A stretch of 64,000 bases of DNA from Fomes fomentarius (Eukaryota > Basidiomycota > Agaricomycetes > Polyporales > Polyporaceae), in contig JABYQN010000004.1 of NCBI GenBank assembly GCA_022606135.1, forward strand, positions 2,356,001-2,420,000, written 5' to 3'. Position 1 is the first letter of the stretch; the number at the start of each line of letters is the position of its first letter. Shown here in pieces: positions 35,920 through 48,929 of this stretch. Below the pieces are notes generated by a model. The model saw only the letters and a list, made by a program, of their open reading frames with translations. It had not been told where the DNA came from and searched no databases. Position numbers and translations under genes: made by a program.

Positions 35920-37161
35920 ATGTTTGGGTCATTCTGGCGAGCGAAAGCCTTCGTGGCGCTCGTGGCGCTCTGCACTCAAGCGGCTGCACTCCCCGCGCCC
36001 GAGAAGCGCCAGGGAATCGCACTACTAACGATAACCCAGATTGCGGCCTTCCGCCCGTACACACACTACGCGAGCACTGGGTACTGCTCTCCGAAGTCGA
36101 CCCTCGCGTGGAATTGCGGTGCGAACTGTGACGCGAACCCACAGTTTGTCCCTGTTGCGTCTGGCGGCGATGGAGTTATCACCCAGTTCTGTGAGTCTTG
36201 TACCCGAGCAGCGATAGAGCTCAAGGAAGCTGAATTGCTTGGGGGAGCGAACACCCGACGTCCCTGAGTCCTGTTTTGAGATTTCCTGAGCTGACCTTTG
36301 GTTCTTCTGGCAGGGTACGTCGGGTTTGACCCGAAGCTCGACGAAGTTATTGTCGGGCACCAGGGCACTGACCAGGACAAGATGTGAGTCGCGACTGTGT
36401 CTCCTATCTTCCTAGTTTACTATCGCTCTCACGGCACTGAACATGCATTCTACCGCAGTGTTCCACTTCTCACCGATGGGGATATCATCTTCGACCCGCT
36501 GGACAAGAAACTGTTCCCGGGGCTTCCCAGCAGCATCAAGGTACACAGCGGGTTCTCGGGCTCGCAGGCTAGATCGGCATCCGGAGTCCTTGCAGCTGTA
36601 AAGACCGCGCTCGCCAAGTTTGGAACGAAGAAAGTGACGGTCACTGGCCATTCGCTCGGTGAGTCCACATGTGCCTGCTCACCTAGTCCTAGTAGACTCG
36701 CTGACATGTGAAACATCCAGGGGGCGCCATCGGACTCATCGATGCTCTCTTCCTTCACATTCAAAACCCCGGGATCACTACGCGCTTCGTAGGCTACGGC
36801 TCGCCGCGTGTCGGGAACCAAGAATGGGCGGACTACATCGATTCTCTACCAATCTCCGTGACGCGTATCAACAACAAGGAGGATATCGTTCCAATCCTCC
36901 CGGGCCGATTCTTGGGATACCATCACGCCTCCGGCGAGGTTCATATCCAGGAGTCTGGTGCCTGGCTTGCATGCCCAGGTACGTTTGCTTTCGAGTTCGT
37001 GCCACATGTCGAATCATAGACTTATAGATGCCGGCGTCTTCGCAGGCCAGGACAACACCGACGCTAGGTGCACGATCGGCACCGTTCCGAATATCTTTGA
37101 GGGTGAACCCAATGATCATGACGGACCTTATGACGGAATTGAGACTGGGTGTGACCAGTGA
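35920..37161 (+). CDS. Secreted class 3 lipase, second copy
   Basis: Six exons: 35920-36190, 36314-36383, 36459-36658, 36721-36978 and 37046-37161 are the clear ones (five introns if 36459-36658 is counted as one exon with no split; I see no further intron). Signal peptide MFGSFWRAKAFVALVAL...AAALPAP followed by EKR, a likely Kex2-type processing site. Then YASTGYC, YVGFDPKLDEVIVGHQGTD, VTGHSLGGA (nucleophile Ser), FVGYGSPRVGN, INNKEDIVPIL (acid) and GYHHASGEVHI (His). The frame is intact to TGA. The close paralogue at 33459 shares intron positions in the TGCS-like first exon border, the GHSLG border and the last exon. Confidence 0.9.
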
Positions 37162-37345
37162 TCTATACTTGTGATACCGTTGACCAGATGGTGGCCCGAC
37201 AAGTGAACACGATATCGGTATATGACTGTATGACCTCGAAATCAATATACAGTAACGCCGCTGCAAATGGCGCAGGCTTCGCGAAATGGAGGCCATATGC
37301 GCCAGGCACTGAGAGGGGTGAGTCTAAGGTCAGAGTGGGAACCAT

Positions 37346-37716
37346 TCAGGCCGTCAGGGCTTTCAGGCCCTTCAGCTGCAGCAGGTGCCGATACTTGGTG
37401 AGTAGGACTGAGGATGCGCCGACGAGCGTGCACGCGAGCCAGAAGGCCCACCTCTTCTGAGCCGGCGGGGGCCTATTCTTCGGCCGGGGAGGAAGCGACG
37501 GGGTGATGTAGCCCAGGTACTTCTTATACGTGTCCTTGTATGGCGGGAAGCGGAAACCAAACACCAATGTGTCAACCCTGGCACGGAAGATGAGCGGACC
37601 GGCAAGTGATCAGTGTGGAGCGGTAAGGGACATACCAGCTGGGGCTGTCGAGGGAAACTCGATAGTGAGTAAACTGCTCAAATGCGTGCTTCCCCGCGTA
37701 GTACCCATCTAGGCGC
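37346..37716 (-). pseudogene. Aldehyde dehydrogenase C-terminal fragment (ALDH3-like)
   Basis: Two last exons only. The first (about 37716-37645) reads GYYAGKHAFEQFTHYRV then SLDSPSW. The second reads FRFPPYKDTYKKYLGYI, a Pro/Lys stretch, and the membrane anchor WLACTLVGASSVLLTKYRH. This matches the end of the dead gene at 41188-43452 exon by exon. The upstream exons with the catalytic Cys and Glu are absent. Fatty aldehyde dehydrogenases of the ALDH3 group are anchored by such a C-terminal span. Confidence 0.75.
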
Positions 37717-38299
37717 GCAACCGCGTCAACTACATCACATATAGCGCGCAGTGAAAACGGTCTACTTGCATCCGCTCGCACCAACCCCGCAGCTTCATAG
37801 GTCCTCCCCATTTCCGTCACCCCGCCTCGTGCCTCCGACCCTCATGCGTCAGCTATAGGGAATGAGTGCCTTGGAGCATTGCTTGAGGGCAAGAATATCA
37901 CAAAGTGCATCTCCAAGGTACCTGAATGGATACCGCCCAGATAGAATTCCTCACAACTTGAATGTCAGTGCCAATTGGTAATGCTACCACAATCAACTCC
38001 TCAACATGTTTATCCGCCACCAAATACATACACTTGGAACACTAGACAACTCCGGTGCCTAATCATTATCCATCATACTGAACGAGACCACTTCTTCCTA
38101 GATCCCGTCGTTCATAACGAAGCGATCTCGGTCAGGCCCCACTGTCAGCTTTACTCGAACGGTCTTCATCGATCTCCCGCGTCAGCTCTGTGGTAACCTT
38201 GATATCAAGCACGTTGCTCGGCGAGTTTGCTGTGGCAGACGATATATTGGAGGACTGTCCATGAGCGGATCCAACGGAATGGAACATGTTAGAAGGTGC
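37717..38299. other. Stretch without a recognised gene
   Basis: No supported coding region; it separates the aldehyde dehydrogenase fragment from the membrane-protein gene. Confidence 0.5.
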
Positions 38300-40311
38300 A
38301 AATCTGGAGTGGAGGGGGGTATAAATAACTTATCAGCTCATTGGGACTGCTAGATTGAGGGAGAGGAAGAACGCACAGGAGGCAGATTGAACTTGGCAGA
38401 TTGTAAAGCCCTTGAGGGTTTGTTCGGCGTAGACAAGGGACGTGCACTGCCAACTCCGAATGGAGAAGTGTCAGACAGAGAGATCTCGCCAGAATAGCAT
38501 TCGGTGATGGTACGCTGCAAGTTCAATCTGTTGAAAATCATCTATCAGTTCAGAGTCTCTCCTCCGATTCATGTGAGGACCTACGTGGCCAAAAGTGAGT
38601 TCGAATATACTGCGAAACATGGGGATGTCAGAATGGACTCAAATGGCGTGACACTGCTTCATGGAATACATACGTCTAATGCCGACAATGATCGTCGCTA
38701 GATATATGAGGTCGTGCAGCAAAATGACGGACTTGCAGAAGAGTATGAGTGCACTACTCATCAGATCATGCATCTATCCAAGAAGGGCTTACTGTGAGGA
38801 AGCAGATGCCGTTGTATAGACTGATATGGTTCAGCATTGTTCGGAAAAGGAGGACTTAATAAACTCACCTGGTGACAAGCCCGGTACTCACTGCATATAG
38901 AATAAGCGCACTGATCATGGAGTCGGTGCTGTGATAGTAGTCAGCGAACAATAGCCAGCGTAAGATGAAGGGAAGTTTGTTACCGCCTAATCCCAGTCCG
39001 ACTCTTCCGAAGTGTATAGATGAGGACACCAGTGGTGATAATATCGGATACCGTGGAAGCCGCATTGTGGAGGGAAATGAGCCACTTCGGAAAAGGTGGC
39101 ATACTCAGCTATGAATTTTGATGCATCAGTTGAGCCGCAGTAGCTTACAATCCAATCGGAGAACAAGGCCCAAGTCTTCAGCTTGAAACCCTTCTGCGCT
39201 ACAACTATGCAGCGGTCAGTCCCGATAGCATCAGACTGTGGCTAGGGCACTGACCAAAACATGCGACTGAGGGGTGTTTGCTGGTTAGCGCATTTCCCTA
39301 CAAGGGCCATGTAGCATACCCATTTCAACCAGCATCAATACTACCTGGTTGACAGATGAACTGAGTACGACAAGGGACGGGGAGGAGATCATATGAATCT
39401 TACTGCGACTACTACCAGGACACGATAGCGCTTTCCCACTGTATGAAACATCGGTTGACTGGGTAATCGTGAGCCAGCTGAAGGACATACCAAGCCAAAC
39501 ACAATACACGAAGAAGCTATCCAGTCCTTTTAGCTCAACAAGCAGAGGAAATGCAGATGGTTTGGTTCACCTTTGCGATGTAACAACGGTGATGGTCTGT
39601 AACCAATCAATGACTCATAGACATCACCGTCTGTAATGCTATGTACTCACCCCGATGATGGCGAGTGACTATGAGGTTCAAATGAGGGTGTGATATAGGG
39701 TAACAAATGAGGCTATGTTCAATACGCACCACCGAAGACCTAGCGGTGAAGAGAAAACCCTCCTGCATCAGGAGTTTGCCAAGTTTGCAAGAGAGTAGAT
39801 GACGTACCACGAGACATACAATAGAGTCTCTGGCTTGAAGTAGTTGGATATCGCATAATAATAACTGGAATAAATTGAGATCAGAACCAACTTCCACAGT
39901 AACCTGCACTCGCACCAAGCATGTGTCGCCAAAACACAGCAGCTTGTTCCAAGGACGCTGGAGATGACATGGTCAGTGAGTCTCACAAAGATAGACCTAA
40001 GAGGATGTAGCACACAGGACTAGACCGACCTATGCAAGAGGTATATGAGCTAGGAGGAAGGGGCCAGTGAAACAGGAGACGCACGTAGAACTTCAACCAA
40101 GCCTTGTTGTACTTGTATCTCCCATGGTACTGATAAGCTTGGTGTAGTGCAAGCCCGTAAAGACTGTTGGTGGTATAGATCCTCAGTATGTGAGCAGAGG
40201 GCGTATCATGTGCACTCACACAAGGGAGATGAATGTACCGATGAGGACGGCCCTGAGGGTGTTGTCGAGAGCCGGCGTAGCTGCAGTGGTGTTAGTGGAG
40301 GGAGCTGCCAT
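38300..40311 (-). CDS. DUF6534-like multi-span membrane protein, possibly decayed
   Basis: From ATG 40311 the first exon reads LDNTLRAVLIGTFISLV. After an intron it continues LYGLALHQAYQYH and NKAWLKFYV. Later exon pieces read YYYAISNYFKPETLLYVSW (near 39830), LKGLDSFFVYCVWL (near 39520) and TDSMISALILYAVSTGLVT (near 38890). This order is that of the seven-span basidiomycete family DUF6533/DUF6534, of unknown function. The end is not certain (about 38300), and the middle exons are hard to join in frame, so the gene may be partly decayed. Confidence 0.45.
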
Positions 40312-41187
40312 GAAGAATGGAGACACTGCTGAGATCTGGTGGCACAAATATAAGTGTTTCTGCCGAAGAGGCTCAGATGACGAAAAAACCCCTCCACAGT
40401 GGCTGTACCACAAGCGAGCATCTGCCAATGCCACCCAATGAAGTTGCAGCTTACCGGTGACCAGTGAATTGTGACAGATGGCGGCATACTGCATGTGTCA
40501 GAGACTTTAGAGTTCATGATCGCTGATAGGTGGAAGTTACCATATCTTTTTCCGAGTGGGATAGAGAGGTCAGCGGTACTTGCCAACAGTATGATTCTGT
40601 GGATGCGCTTGAGGTCACAACAGCACCAGACTTTCAACATCGTGATGATGGAGTAATTGCAGGCTGCTCTCAAACCACTTTGAGAATTCAAAACGTCAAA
40701 TGACTGATCGAAGCCTTGTGGGTCTGCTCTGGGCTGAGAATGAACATGGTCTCTTGACCATCTGTTGGAATTTGAGATTGGAAGTGAACGAAGAGAAGCG
40801 GCCCGCGTAATCGCTGAGCGCTGAGGACTCGGGAGTTCCCGGGCTCAGCGGGAAGGTGTTATTATGTCATCAACCGTGCACCTTCCCACCCGGGCCAAGA
40901 ATCGTATGCCGGCTTCGTCTGGTATATGTCTTTATGACTATCATCCAAGCTAATGTATCAGTTGCAACCCTAGCCATAACCGCTGGCAGCCCACAAAGTG
41001 GGATGGCTTCTTTCGACCTTCTTGTAAGCCCAAACATTCACACCTTTGAACCGAATCTGCCTGCACGGTGATGGTGCAAGGTACCAGGACCAACACTGGC
41101 AGTTTCCCTGCATATTACATACTCCATCCTCCTCCTCGTAGACTCGAGAGTCCTAGCTGCCCGCCTCATATGTGCCCTTCTGTGACC
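40312..41187. other. Stretch without a recognised gene
   Basis: Shared upstream region of the divergent membrane-protein gene and the aldehyde dehydrogenase pseudogene; no gene seen. Confidence 0.5.
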
Positions 41188-43452
41188 ATGAGTAACCAGT
41201 ACACTCCTTTAGAAGAGATTCCAAAGGTGCGTCGGTTAGCACTGCTGCGCACCCTGCCCGCTATTGACCACTCCAATAGATCCATGAGACTGCCCATAGG
41301 GCATTCTACTCTGGATGAACCAAGTCCATCTCCTACCGAAAGGAGCAGATAGTGCGAGTTGGGTACATGATCAAGGACAATGAGGAGCATTTCCAGGCCA
41401 CCCTCAAGCTCGATTTGGGATGACATCCACTCGAGACAGCCTTGTACGTAGAACGTCTCCTCATACTCTGAGGCTCCGAGTCTCTTGCTAGCTTTGACTT
41501 TGGCCCCGTCTACAAGGAAGTACGGGTTGCATATGACAATGTCGAGAAGTGGGCAAAACCACAGAAATTCGACTTCAATCTCAGTTGGTTCGCGATGGGG
41601 CCGCAGATGAAGGCGAAGCCAAAGGGCATTGTGCTCATCCTACCCGCATTCAACCTGCCCCTATTCCTGCCCATGATACCTCTTGTAAGTTCCGCTCTCT
41701 GTTGTCGTGGCAAGTACTATCGTATCTCACACTTGCATGCTTACAGTGTGGCGTGCTCGCTGCCAGCTGTGCGGCAGTCATCAAGCCCTCGGAGGCTATG
41801 CCAAACACGAACAAGCTTATCGCTGACCTGGTGCCCTGATACTTGAACCCTGATCTCGTACAAGTCATACAAGGAGCCATTCCAGAGACCACTAAGGTTA
41901 GTATCAGGCTTGGACTTTCTAGATGGGGTGAGCTACTAGCAACTGAGATGTGGTGTTCAGGTCTTAGAACTTCGTTGGGATCATAGTAAGTAGTCCAGCT
42001 CAGTTTCAAGCTATGCTCTGCTGATGATAAGTCCCTCTCAAGTCATCTACATCAGTGGTGGTCAGGTAGCCCGGATAGTTGCAGCAGCAGCAGCCAAGCA
42101 TTTGACTCCTGTGACGCTTGAGGTACTGTCTCTTCACGAGGCATCACTTAATTATTGACATATTCTCTATCTCAGCTTGGCGGGAAGAACCCTGTCATTG
42201 TCGATCCCAAGGTTGACTTGAAAATGACGGCTCGACAATTGCTATGGGGCCATCATATGAACGCGGGCCAGGTAAGACTGCACTGCTCACTTTTGTGCAT
42301 TCCGTACCACTGAAATGTGTCCTCGAGGCATGCACTGCACCTGAATACATCCTCGTGCCCAGGGAGATCAAGGATGCTCTCATCCATGAGTTTAGAAACA
42401 CGTGAGCTACACTGCGACTCATTATTATACATATAATCTGACACTATTCTATAGCTATGCATCCTTCTATCCCAACGGTCCAGAGAACTCAGAATCACTC
42501 TCGCACATTGTGTCTCAGGAGCATGCGGCACGTATCAAGGGTCTCCTGGATGCTATGAAGGGCACAATCATTCTCGGTGGCCAGGTGGATGTGGAGAAAA
42601 TATTTGTTGCACCAACTATAGTTAACAACATGCCTGCAGACAACTCCTTGATGAGTGAGTCAGTATTGTGTCATCCTCTGTGTGCTGTGTCTCATCTGAC
42701 CCATACGTTTGCAGAGAGATTTTCGGGCCTATACTCTTACTAATACTGGTGAAGGATGTTGGCGATGCTCTTGCATTCATTTGGACTAGGTATATTCCCA
42801 GTTGTTCTCGGGTGTACCCATCTCACCCTTGATATAGAGAAGAGCACCCGCTTGCTGTGTACGTATTTACCTCAGACAAGAATTTCTGCAACAAGGGTAA
42901 GTCGTTATTCCCGCCGGTGGTCTCTCGTCATGTCTCATCTTCACCCGTAGTGTTCGAGAACACAAAGAGCAGCGCGGCCGTCGCAAATGATACTATCATC
43001 AGCCCTGGCATTCCTGGTGCCCCGGTGGGTGGCGTGGGTGCCAGTGGATGTGAGTGTACACCTCTGGTTGCTCTACTCTCCTTCTGACATGATAATTTAT
43101 CAGACGGCTACTATGGTGGGAAGTGGGCATTCGAGCAATTCACTCACTGGCGTGTCACCTTGGACAACCCTGGATGGTATTCATTCCCGTCTCAACTCTG
43201 ATACCTATTTGCAAACCTCATGCACCTTATTCCAGGGTTGACTCCATTGCCATGGCGTGGCGCTTCCCTCCTTACCAGCCCGGTTACAGGAAGTGGATCG
43301 ACATGATTTATCCGAGTCTCCCTGCGAGGCCCAATGACCTCTCTCTGGTGAAGCGCTTGACCACGAACAGGCGCATGTTCTGGCTCACTGGTGTGTTTGT
43401 GCTCGTGGGCGCGTCTTTAGTGTTGCTGATAAGGTACTGGCATCTCCTGTAA
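41188..43452 (+). pseudogene. Aldehyde dehydrogenase (ALDH3-like, membrane-anchored), dead by three TGA stops
   Basis: ATG 41188 (MSNQYTPLEEIPK), then exons reading TKSISYRKEQ, GYMIKDNEEHF, VLELRWDH, VTLELGGKNPVIVDP, LLWGHHMNAGQ followed across an intron by ACTAPEY with the catalytic Cys, APTIVNNM, EIFGPIL, HPLAVYVFTSD, GGVGASG, GGKWAFEQFTHWRV and a C-terminal span (FVLVGASLVLLIRYWHLL). The catalytic Glu context LELGG is present. In-frame TGA codons lie at 41316-41318, 41421-41423 and 41837-41839, each where Arg or another polar residue is expected. No obvious frameshift. The gene would have oxidised fatty aldehydes at a membrane; now it should give only short products. Confidence 0.82.
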
Positions 43453-44466
43453 TTGAAGCTGGAGTATTGAAACAAAGGGATGAGCTGTTACTGAGATATC
43501 TATTGGGAAAGGCTGCTTTCTTCAGAGTCGAACATTTATATGCATGTAATAGTGTCATGGTACAGATAGTTACCAGAACATCACAGCAGTTCTGACCAAG
43601 AGCTGTGACCATCTATATTCTGTGTGGCAAGCATGACAATACTGAGCTGAGATGTGGAAGTTTCCCAAAGACCAAAATTGACCCCTCAGTAGTCAAAGTT
43701 CAAACCCTATTATGAGGAGTGTTTCATGCCATATTACTCCACACCGGTATCTGGAGTATGCAACATCTTCTCTGACACTGTCATACTGTGGTGTATCTAT
43801 GCTGATGGGATGTGCACTTGGGGCCACGACATCAAGCAGTGGATCCAGTAAAAGAAGTTTGCAATGCGACTGGAAGCCTGACACAGAAACGGTGTGATGG
43901 ATGGCCGCCCGGCCTGCACCAGTCAAAATGGAAGTAAAGTGGCTGTCGCTCATCCAATGTCTCGGAATTCGAGAATAGTATGTATGTATCCCATCGATCC
44001 TTGCCCCACTAATGCCCCCATCCGGGTTGACACCCTCGTAATCAGCCATCTTTCGGATTGAACTTTAAGTGAAGACCTTCTTGCTTCTTAGCACCCCAAT
44101 GTCAATAGGAGAGCACTCACCTTAGCTGATGATTTGTTCGAGTGCCTGATGTGTGTAATCCTTGGTACATCGGAGTGTTCTGCACTACCCAGTATATGAA
44201 GGTACAGTAGAGTTGTCAATCATACACCACCATTATAGCAAGGTAACAGGGAAAGCGGCTCCTCCACATCGAGTATAAGTATACGAGATGCATACTGACG
44301 GAACTTTGAACCGAACACGGGGTCAATAACAGAGTGACCAACCATATATATAGCAGGTCTATCTTACTGGAATTGACACCTCTCAACGCATATATCACCG
44401 TGAGTATACATCCCACTTTGGGACGAACACGATACATGCTCACAAAATCAAATGTTCGCCTGTAGC
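43453..44466. other. Intergenic stretch with one unexplained ORF
   Basis: A 118-codon frame with a true ATG lies on the minus strand at 44049-43693 (MADYEGVNPDGGISGAR). I know no family for it and no intron is needed, so it stays a hypothetical at best. The rest shows no coding signal. Confidence 0.3.
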
Positions 44467-46027
44467 ATGGCAGATTTCATCAATCTTGAAGGTCAGATGC
44501 ATGCAAAAACCGCGACAGCGACACCTGTGGAGCTCCTCGAACTGGCTCAACAGTTCGCCGCTGGCCTTCCTGACTGCTCAAAGGGGCTCCGCACTTGAAC
44601 AGGAACCAAGGACGTTGTACTAGTAACTGGGACAACAGGAAACTATGGCACACACCTCCTTGAGCATCTTTTGCATGACAATACCATCGAGACGGTGTAC
44701 GCTGTCAACAGATGGGGCTCCCAGGCTATGGAAAGGCAGGCGAGTGCCTTCCGTAACAAAGGGTTTGATGACAGTCTTCTCGACTCCTCAAAGTTTAGAA
44801 TGGTCAAGGGCAACCTAGATGCACCCAACCTTGACATCGAACCTGGTATACTGGAAGAAGTAAGCGATGTCTGTCATATTTAGGAAAAGCAATACCTTAC
44901 TCACACATCATAGATATGCAACTCAGTCACATATATTATCCATAACGGTGAGCAACTGAGCAACAGGCAAGCTCTAATAGGGCTGATCTATGATTCGTGC
45001 AGCCTGGCATGTTGGCTTCGACCTGCCAGTTGAGTCGTTCGCCGTATACTTGAGGGCTCTCCGCTGCCTGATTGAGTTGGCGCTGAGCAGTCCATTCATG
45101 GAACCGCCCAAACTCCAGTACATCAGTTCTATTGCTGTCTTCCAGAGTAAGCTCTACTAGTATTCCTCCGACCACTCAGATCACGTGCTCACTGCAGCTT
45201 CTCTAGGCTGTGAGCTGCCGGCTCCTGTGCCCGAAGTTCCCATGGACCCTTCCTCGGCAATGGGCACTGGCTACGGCGAATCAAAATGGATTGGGGAATA
45301 CATGCTTCTCAAAGTTGCAGAACAGACAGAGGTACCCGTCCAAATTGTGCGCCTCGCTCAGATTTGTGGTGACCAAGACGGATACTGGAATGAAGAAGAG
45401 TGGTTCCCGTGTATGGTCAAGTCGGCGTTTCTTACCAAATGCCTTCCGGACATCCATGGGGTACGTAGTGCTTTCTTGGCCGTTGTCTATGCTTTGAATG
45501 ACTGATGCGGATACCGAGGATGCCGCCTTCATCCCAAACTATCCTGCCGCCCGTGCGCTCATTGAGATGTGCTGGTTGTCGGAAATTATTTTGCATCTCA
45601 CACACCCGCAAATTGCTAGTCTGCGTAGCCTACTTGCCTCAGTCGCTGAGCAGCTGGACATTCCCCTCGTCAGCTGGGATGCATGGTTGCAAATGCTCAT
45701 GAACACTGGCAAGGCAATCACGGCAGGTGAGTTCTAACACCCTTAGAATCAGACTATAACAGCTCATTCTCCATAGAACAATCTCATGCCGAGTATCTGT
45801 CAGCAGTCTGGCAGAACCCTGCACTCGCTCTTCTCGGATTCTACTGTACCTGCAAGTTTAGGCCCAGTAATGAAATTGTACACTTCATTGGCCTATCTAC
45901 CAAGAAGGCATGTGCCGCTTCTCCCACTCTAGCGCACCTTCCAGCTCTCAGAAAGGATGTTGCAGCTCAATGGATATCCGCATGGCGCATGGCTGGATTT
46001 TTGGAAGAAGAAGAGGGTTCCATTTGA
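44467..46027 (+). pseudogene. Thioester reductase domain of an NRPS-like or PKS enzyme, fragment
   Basis: Begins near an ATG at 44467. Then DVVLVTGTTGNYGTHLL (NADP-binding GxxGxxG), TVYAVNRWG, YIIHN followed by AWHVGFDLPVESF, QYISSIAVFQ, GTGYGESKWIGEYML (the Tyr and Lys of the SDR YxxxK motif), VPVQIVRLAQICGD and a C-terminal part ending FLEEEEGSI. These are the marks of the reductase domain that releases products as aldehydes in fungal adenylate-forming reductases and some PKSs. The adenylation and carrier domains are missing. A TGA at 44596-44598 and a frameshift near 45462-45490 disable it. It ends 830 nt before the PKS start. Confidence 0.75.
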
Positions 46028-46856
46028 TAACACCAATCCATCGATAGAGTCGTATGATGTGGGTAAGCTCTGAGACTACATCCTGCCACTGGATCCTCCT
46101 ACTTATGACATCACACAGCCAGCCGTGACAGTTCCAAGAGCTACAAGCTAGATTCCTTGCAAAACATTTATCATGCTAGTAGTAGTATGGTATCTTTTCA
46201 CGGGAGCATAGTACATTCTCAGACACGTACTTCAAGTTGTTATGAACCACCAGAACAACTTCTATATCCCCTTAAGATCCGTGGTGTGGATAGGGTTCGA
46301 GCTGTACCTGTTTCAATCGCACAGGTGATAATAGTTTGTGTAAACTGCAGCTACAAGCCGGCCGGAGAGTAGACATAGTTCAAACGAAGGTGGGCACTAT
46401 ACGTACCTCACAACAGTTTCTGAGCGTTTAAGTAGTAGATCCGGTGGCATCACTCTGCAACAACCTGGCACCAAACTATTTTGCGTACTCTCACCCCTAG
46501 AGTCTTGGAATGTAGTGGTCCATGACGAACTTCTAGTACATTCAGAGATAGAGATTACTGAGGATTGCACTGCTAATGGCCGACCTGAGACAACATGCCT
46601 CAGAATTGGAAGCCTCTGAATTCAGTGGGTGCCACATGCCCAGGCGGTGGTGCGTCACAGTATTGTGCATTCAGATCCTCAGGTGTTATGTTGGTGATTG
46701 ATCATTTCTCAATTTCTAGATTGCTTTTGTATTCTGATGCAAACACAATGGTCGCATTCTGGAGGAGACTCAACTGGAACATCCTTGTGGCAACTACCTT
46801 TATCTTCTTCCATAGGCATAAAGGCTTCATCTCCGCTCTCCTGCAGCTGTTACCTG
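46028..46856. other. Stretch upstream of the PKS without a recognised gene
   Basis: Short open pieces (for example a 95-codon frame at 46595) show no domain I know. It may hold the PKS promoter or a decayed 5' region. Confidence 0.4.
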
Positions 46857-48929
46857 ATGTCTCCCATTGCCATTGTATGTGATATAGATTTTCTGCTGAC
46901 TTGATCACAGATGATTACTTACACTTCAGGTGGGAGTCGCAGTGCGGCTGCCTAGTGGCAGTCATGCTCAAACCAACTTAGACTTCAACTCCTTCTTTGA
47001 CTTTCTCTTACATGGGAGGGAGGCTTATCAACAGATACCTCCTTCACAACTCAACCTGAAATAGTGAGTACTGCTTCCTATTGCTGCAAGGCCTTTTTAA
47101 TGCTCCAGTAAGCATCTGGGGCCAAGCTGTGGGTCAGATCCTGACAGACACGGGTGCATTCCTAAAAAATTTGGACTCCTTTGACTACATGGAGTTCAGT
47201 ATCACAACTAAGGATGCAAAATTCATGTCTGTCGGCACTTGCCAGCTCATAGAGGTGACGTTCTTGAGCCTTTGTGACTCCAGCATTGACTACCTGGGCA
47301 AGAATGTTGGCTGCTACATGTTGGTGGTGGCACATGATATTATCTCAGTATCTGGCCATGTACGTTACATTTGTCTGTTCTCTCTCCAACCACACAATCT
47401 TACACATTGTGACAGGATGACACAGAAATTAATGGCTCATTTGCACATGTGCCTGCCATGGTCGCCAACAGAGTATCATACCATCTAGATCTCCAGGGAC
47501 CGAGTGTGCCTATTGACACAGCATGCAGCTCAAGTCTCTATGCGACTCATCTGGCGGTTCAGGCACTTTGCAATGGAGAGTGCAAGGCGGCCGTCATCAG
47601 TGGTGCACAGATTAATCACAGGTTCGATCTAAGGCTCGAAGTGTACATTAGTGATGCTAACAATGGGGCAGGTTCGCTGAATGGCTGATGTACTTGCAAG
47701 GCAGGATCTTATTTTCAGATGGGAAGTGTAAACCATTTGACATCTCTGCAGATGGGTAAATGAGTGCAACTGACCTGCCTCACACTGAATGATTCTGATC
47801 ATAAACGAGAAACAGGTTTAGTCAGGGAGAAGGCATGGCCGTGATCATCTTGAAGCCGCTTGAGACTGCTATGCATGATGGAGACCATGTCTACAGAACC
47901 GTACATGATCATTTACCTGTCGCTTTGCAGGATGCTAACCCGCACCATAGATCTTGGGCACTGGTGTTAACTCCTCTGGGTTATTGGTGTCTGCAAATGC
48001 TCCTGCAGCATCCGCACAACGAGAAGCGATGTTTCGTGCATTTCGTGCATCCGGCTGGTCCCCTCAGGATGTTGATTTTATCGAGCTACATGTGACAGGT
48101 GCGTCTTCATGGTGTTGTTGCTCCATTCCCTTCAACGTTCCCATCACGTCTAGGTACCGCACAGGGTGATCCCACCGAAGTAAACTGGGTTGCAGAAGAG
48201 TTCAAGCATGATAACAAAATCCTCATCGGGAGTGTGAAGGGTAATGTCGGTGAGTTGGAGTGTTGCGACAGCTGTGGTGGTGTTCATCCCCACCACAGGC
48301 ATCTCGAGATTGCCACATTCCTAGCATTGCTCTGCAAGGTGTGCGGTATACTGAAGACAGGTCTCATTCCGCCGAATGTCAACCTTTCTATGCCCAATCC
48401 CATCATCCGATGGTCGCAGCACCGCCTGCGTGTCCCACTTGACCCCGAGCCGCTGACAGTCCGCTCTTCCAATGGACAGCCGCTCATTGCAATGACAAGC
48501 TCTGGTATCGGTGGTGCCAATGGACATGCCATCATTGAAGGACCTCCCGCTCGAGCCACACTGACCATCTTCTGGTCTGAGGAAGTGGAGGTACCCACCC
48601 TTCTCGTCGCCGGGGCACTGTCTCCCCGAGCAACCAGTGAGATTGGAGATGAGCTCTGCGGTATTGCAAGATTATCGACACAAATGATGGCACTGGCTAG
48701 AATCTTCGGCTGCCGAGCGAGGTCCATGACATGGCGGTCGTTTGCTGTCTTGGGATCTCAGAAGACCTCGGACCTCACTAAGCTGGTGCTCGCGCCCAAG
48801 GTGCGCCCACCCATCGTGTTTGTGTTCTCAGGTCAAGGGTCGCAGCACTTCCAGAGTGAGTAAAGGTGACTCTTTTATGTACGCTTAGGCTGAAGTCAAC
48901 CTCATGATAGTGGGTAAAGATCTTTACAA
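46857..48929 (+). pseudogene. Highly reducing-type polyketide synthase, KS domain and start of AT (interrupted)
   Basis: Start ATGTCTCCCATTGCC at 46857; an intron 46875-46929 gives MSPIAI-VGVAVRLPSGS, the KS N-terminus. Further marks: LTDTGAFLKNLDSFD, DTACSSSLYA (active Cys at about 47524), GKCKPFDISADG, ILGTGVNSSG, ELHVTGTAQGDPTEVNW (first His) and HLEIATF (second His). The KS ends with SSGIGGANGH, and the AT begins FVFSGQGSQ at about 48825. The last exon reaches GKDLYK and is cut at 48929 by a copia LTR. The intron before HLEIATF (GT 48250 to AG 48298) leaves the phase one base off, so there may also be a small lesion. The next coding stretch of the gene lies inverted at 63263-62187. Confidence 0.88.
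48925..48929 (+). repeat. Half of the split target-site duplication (tacaa)
   Basis: tacaa directly before the left copia LTR. Its partner is not after the right LTR (ctcca there) but in reversed form, ttgta, at 63259-63263 before the third LTR. Both sit in the same PKS codons (CTT TAC AAG). Confidence 0.85.

Noticed and set aside
48099..48863. Loss of the second catalytic His of the KS (read as VGELE)
   Set aside because: The open frame reads through a likely intron; the expected HLEIATF is present just after it.
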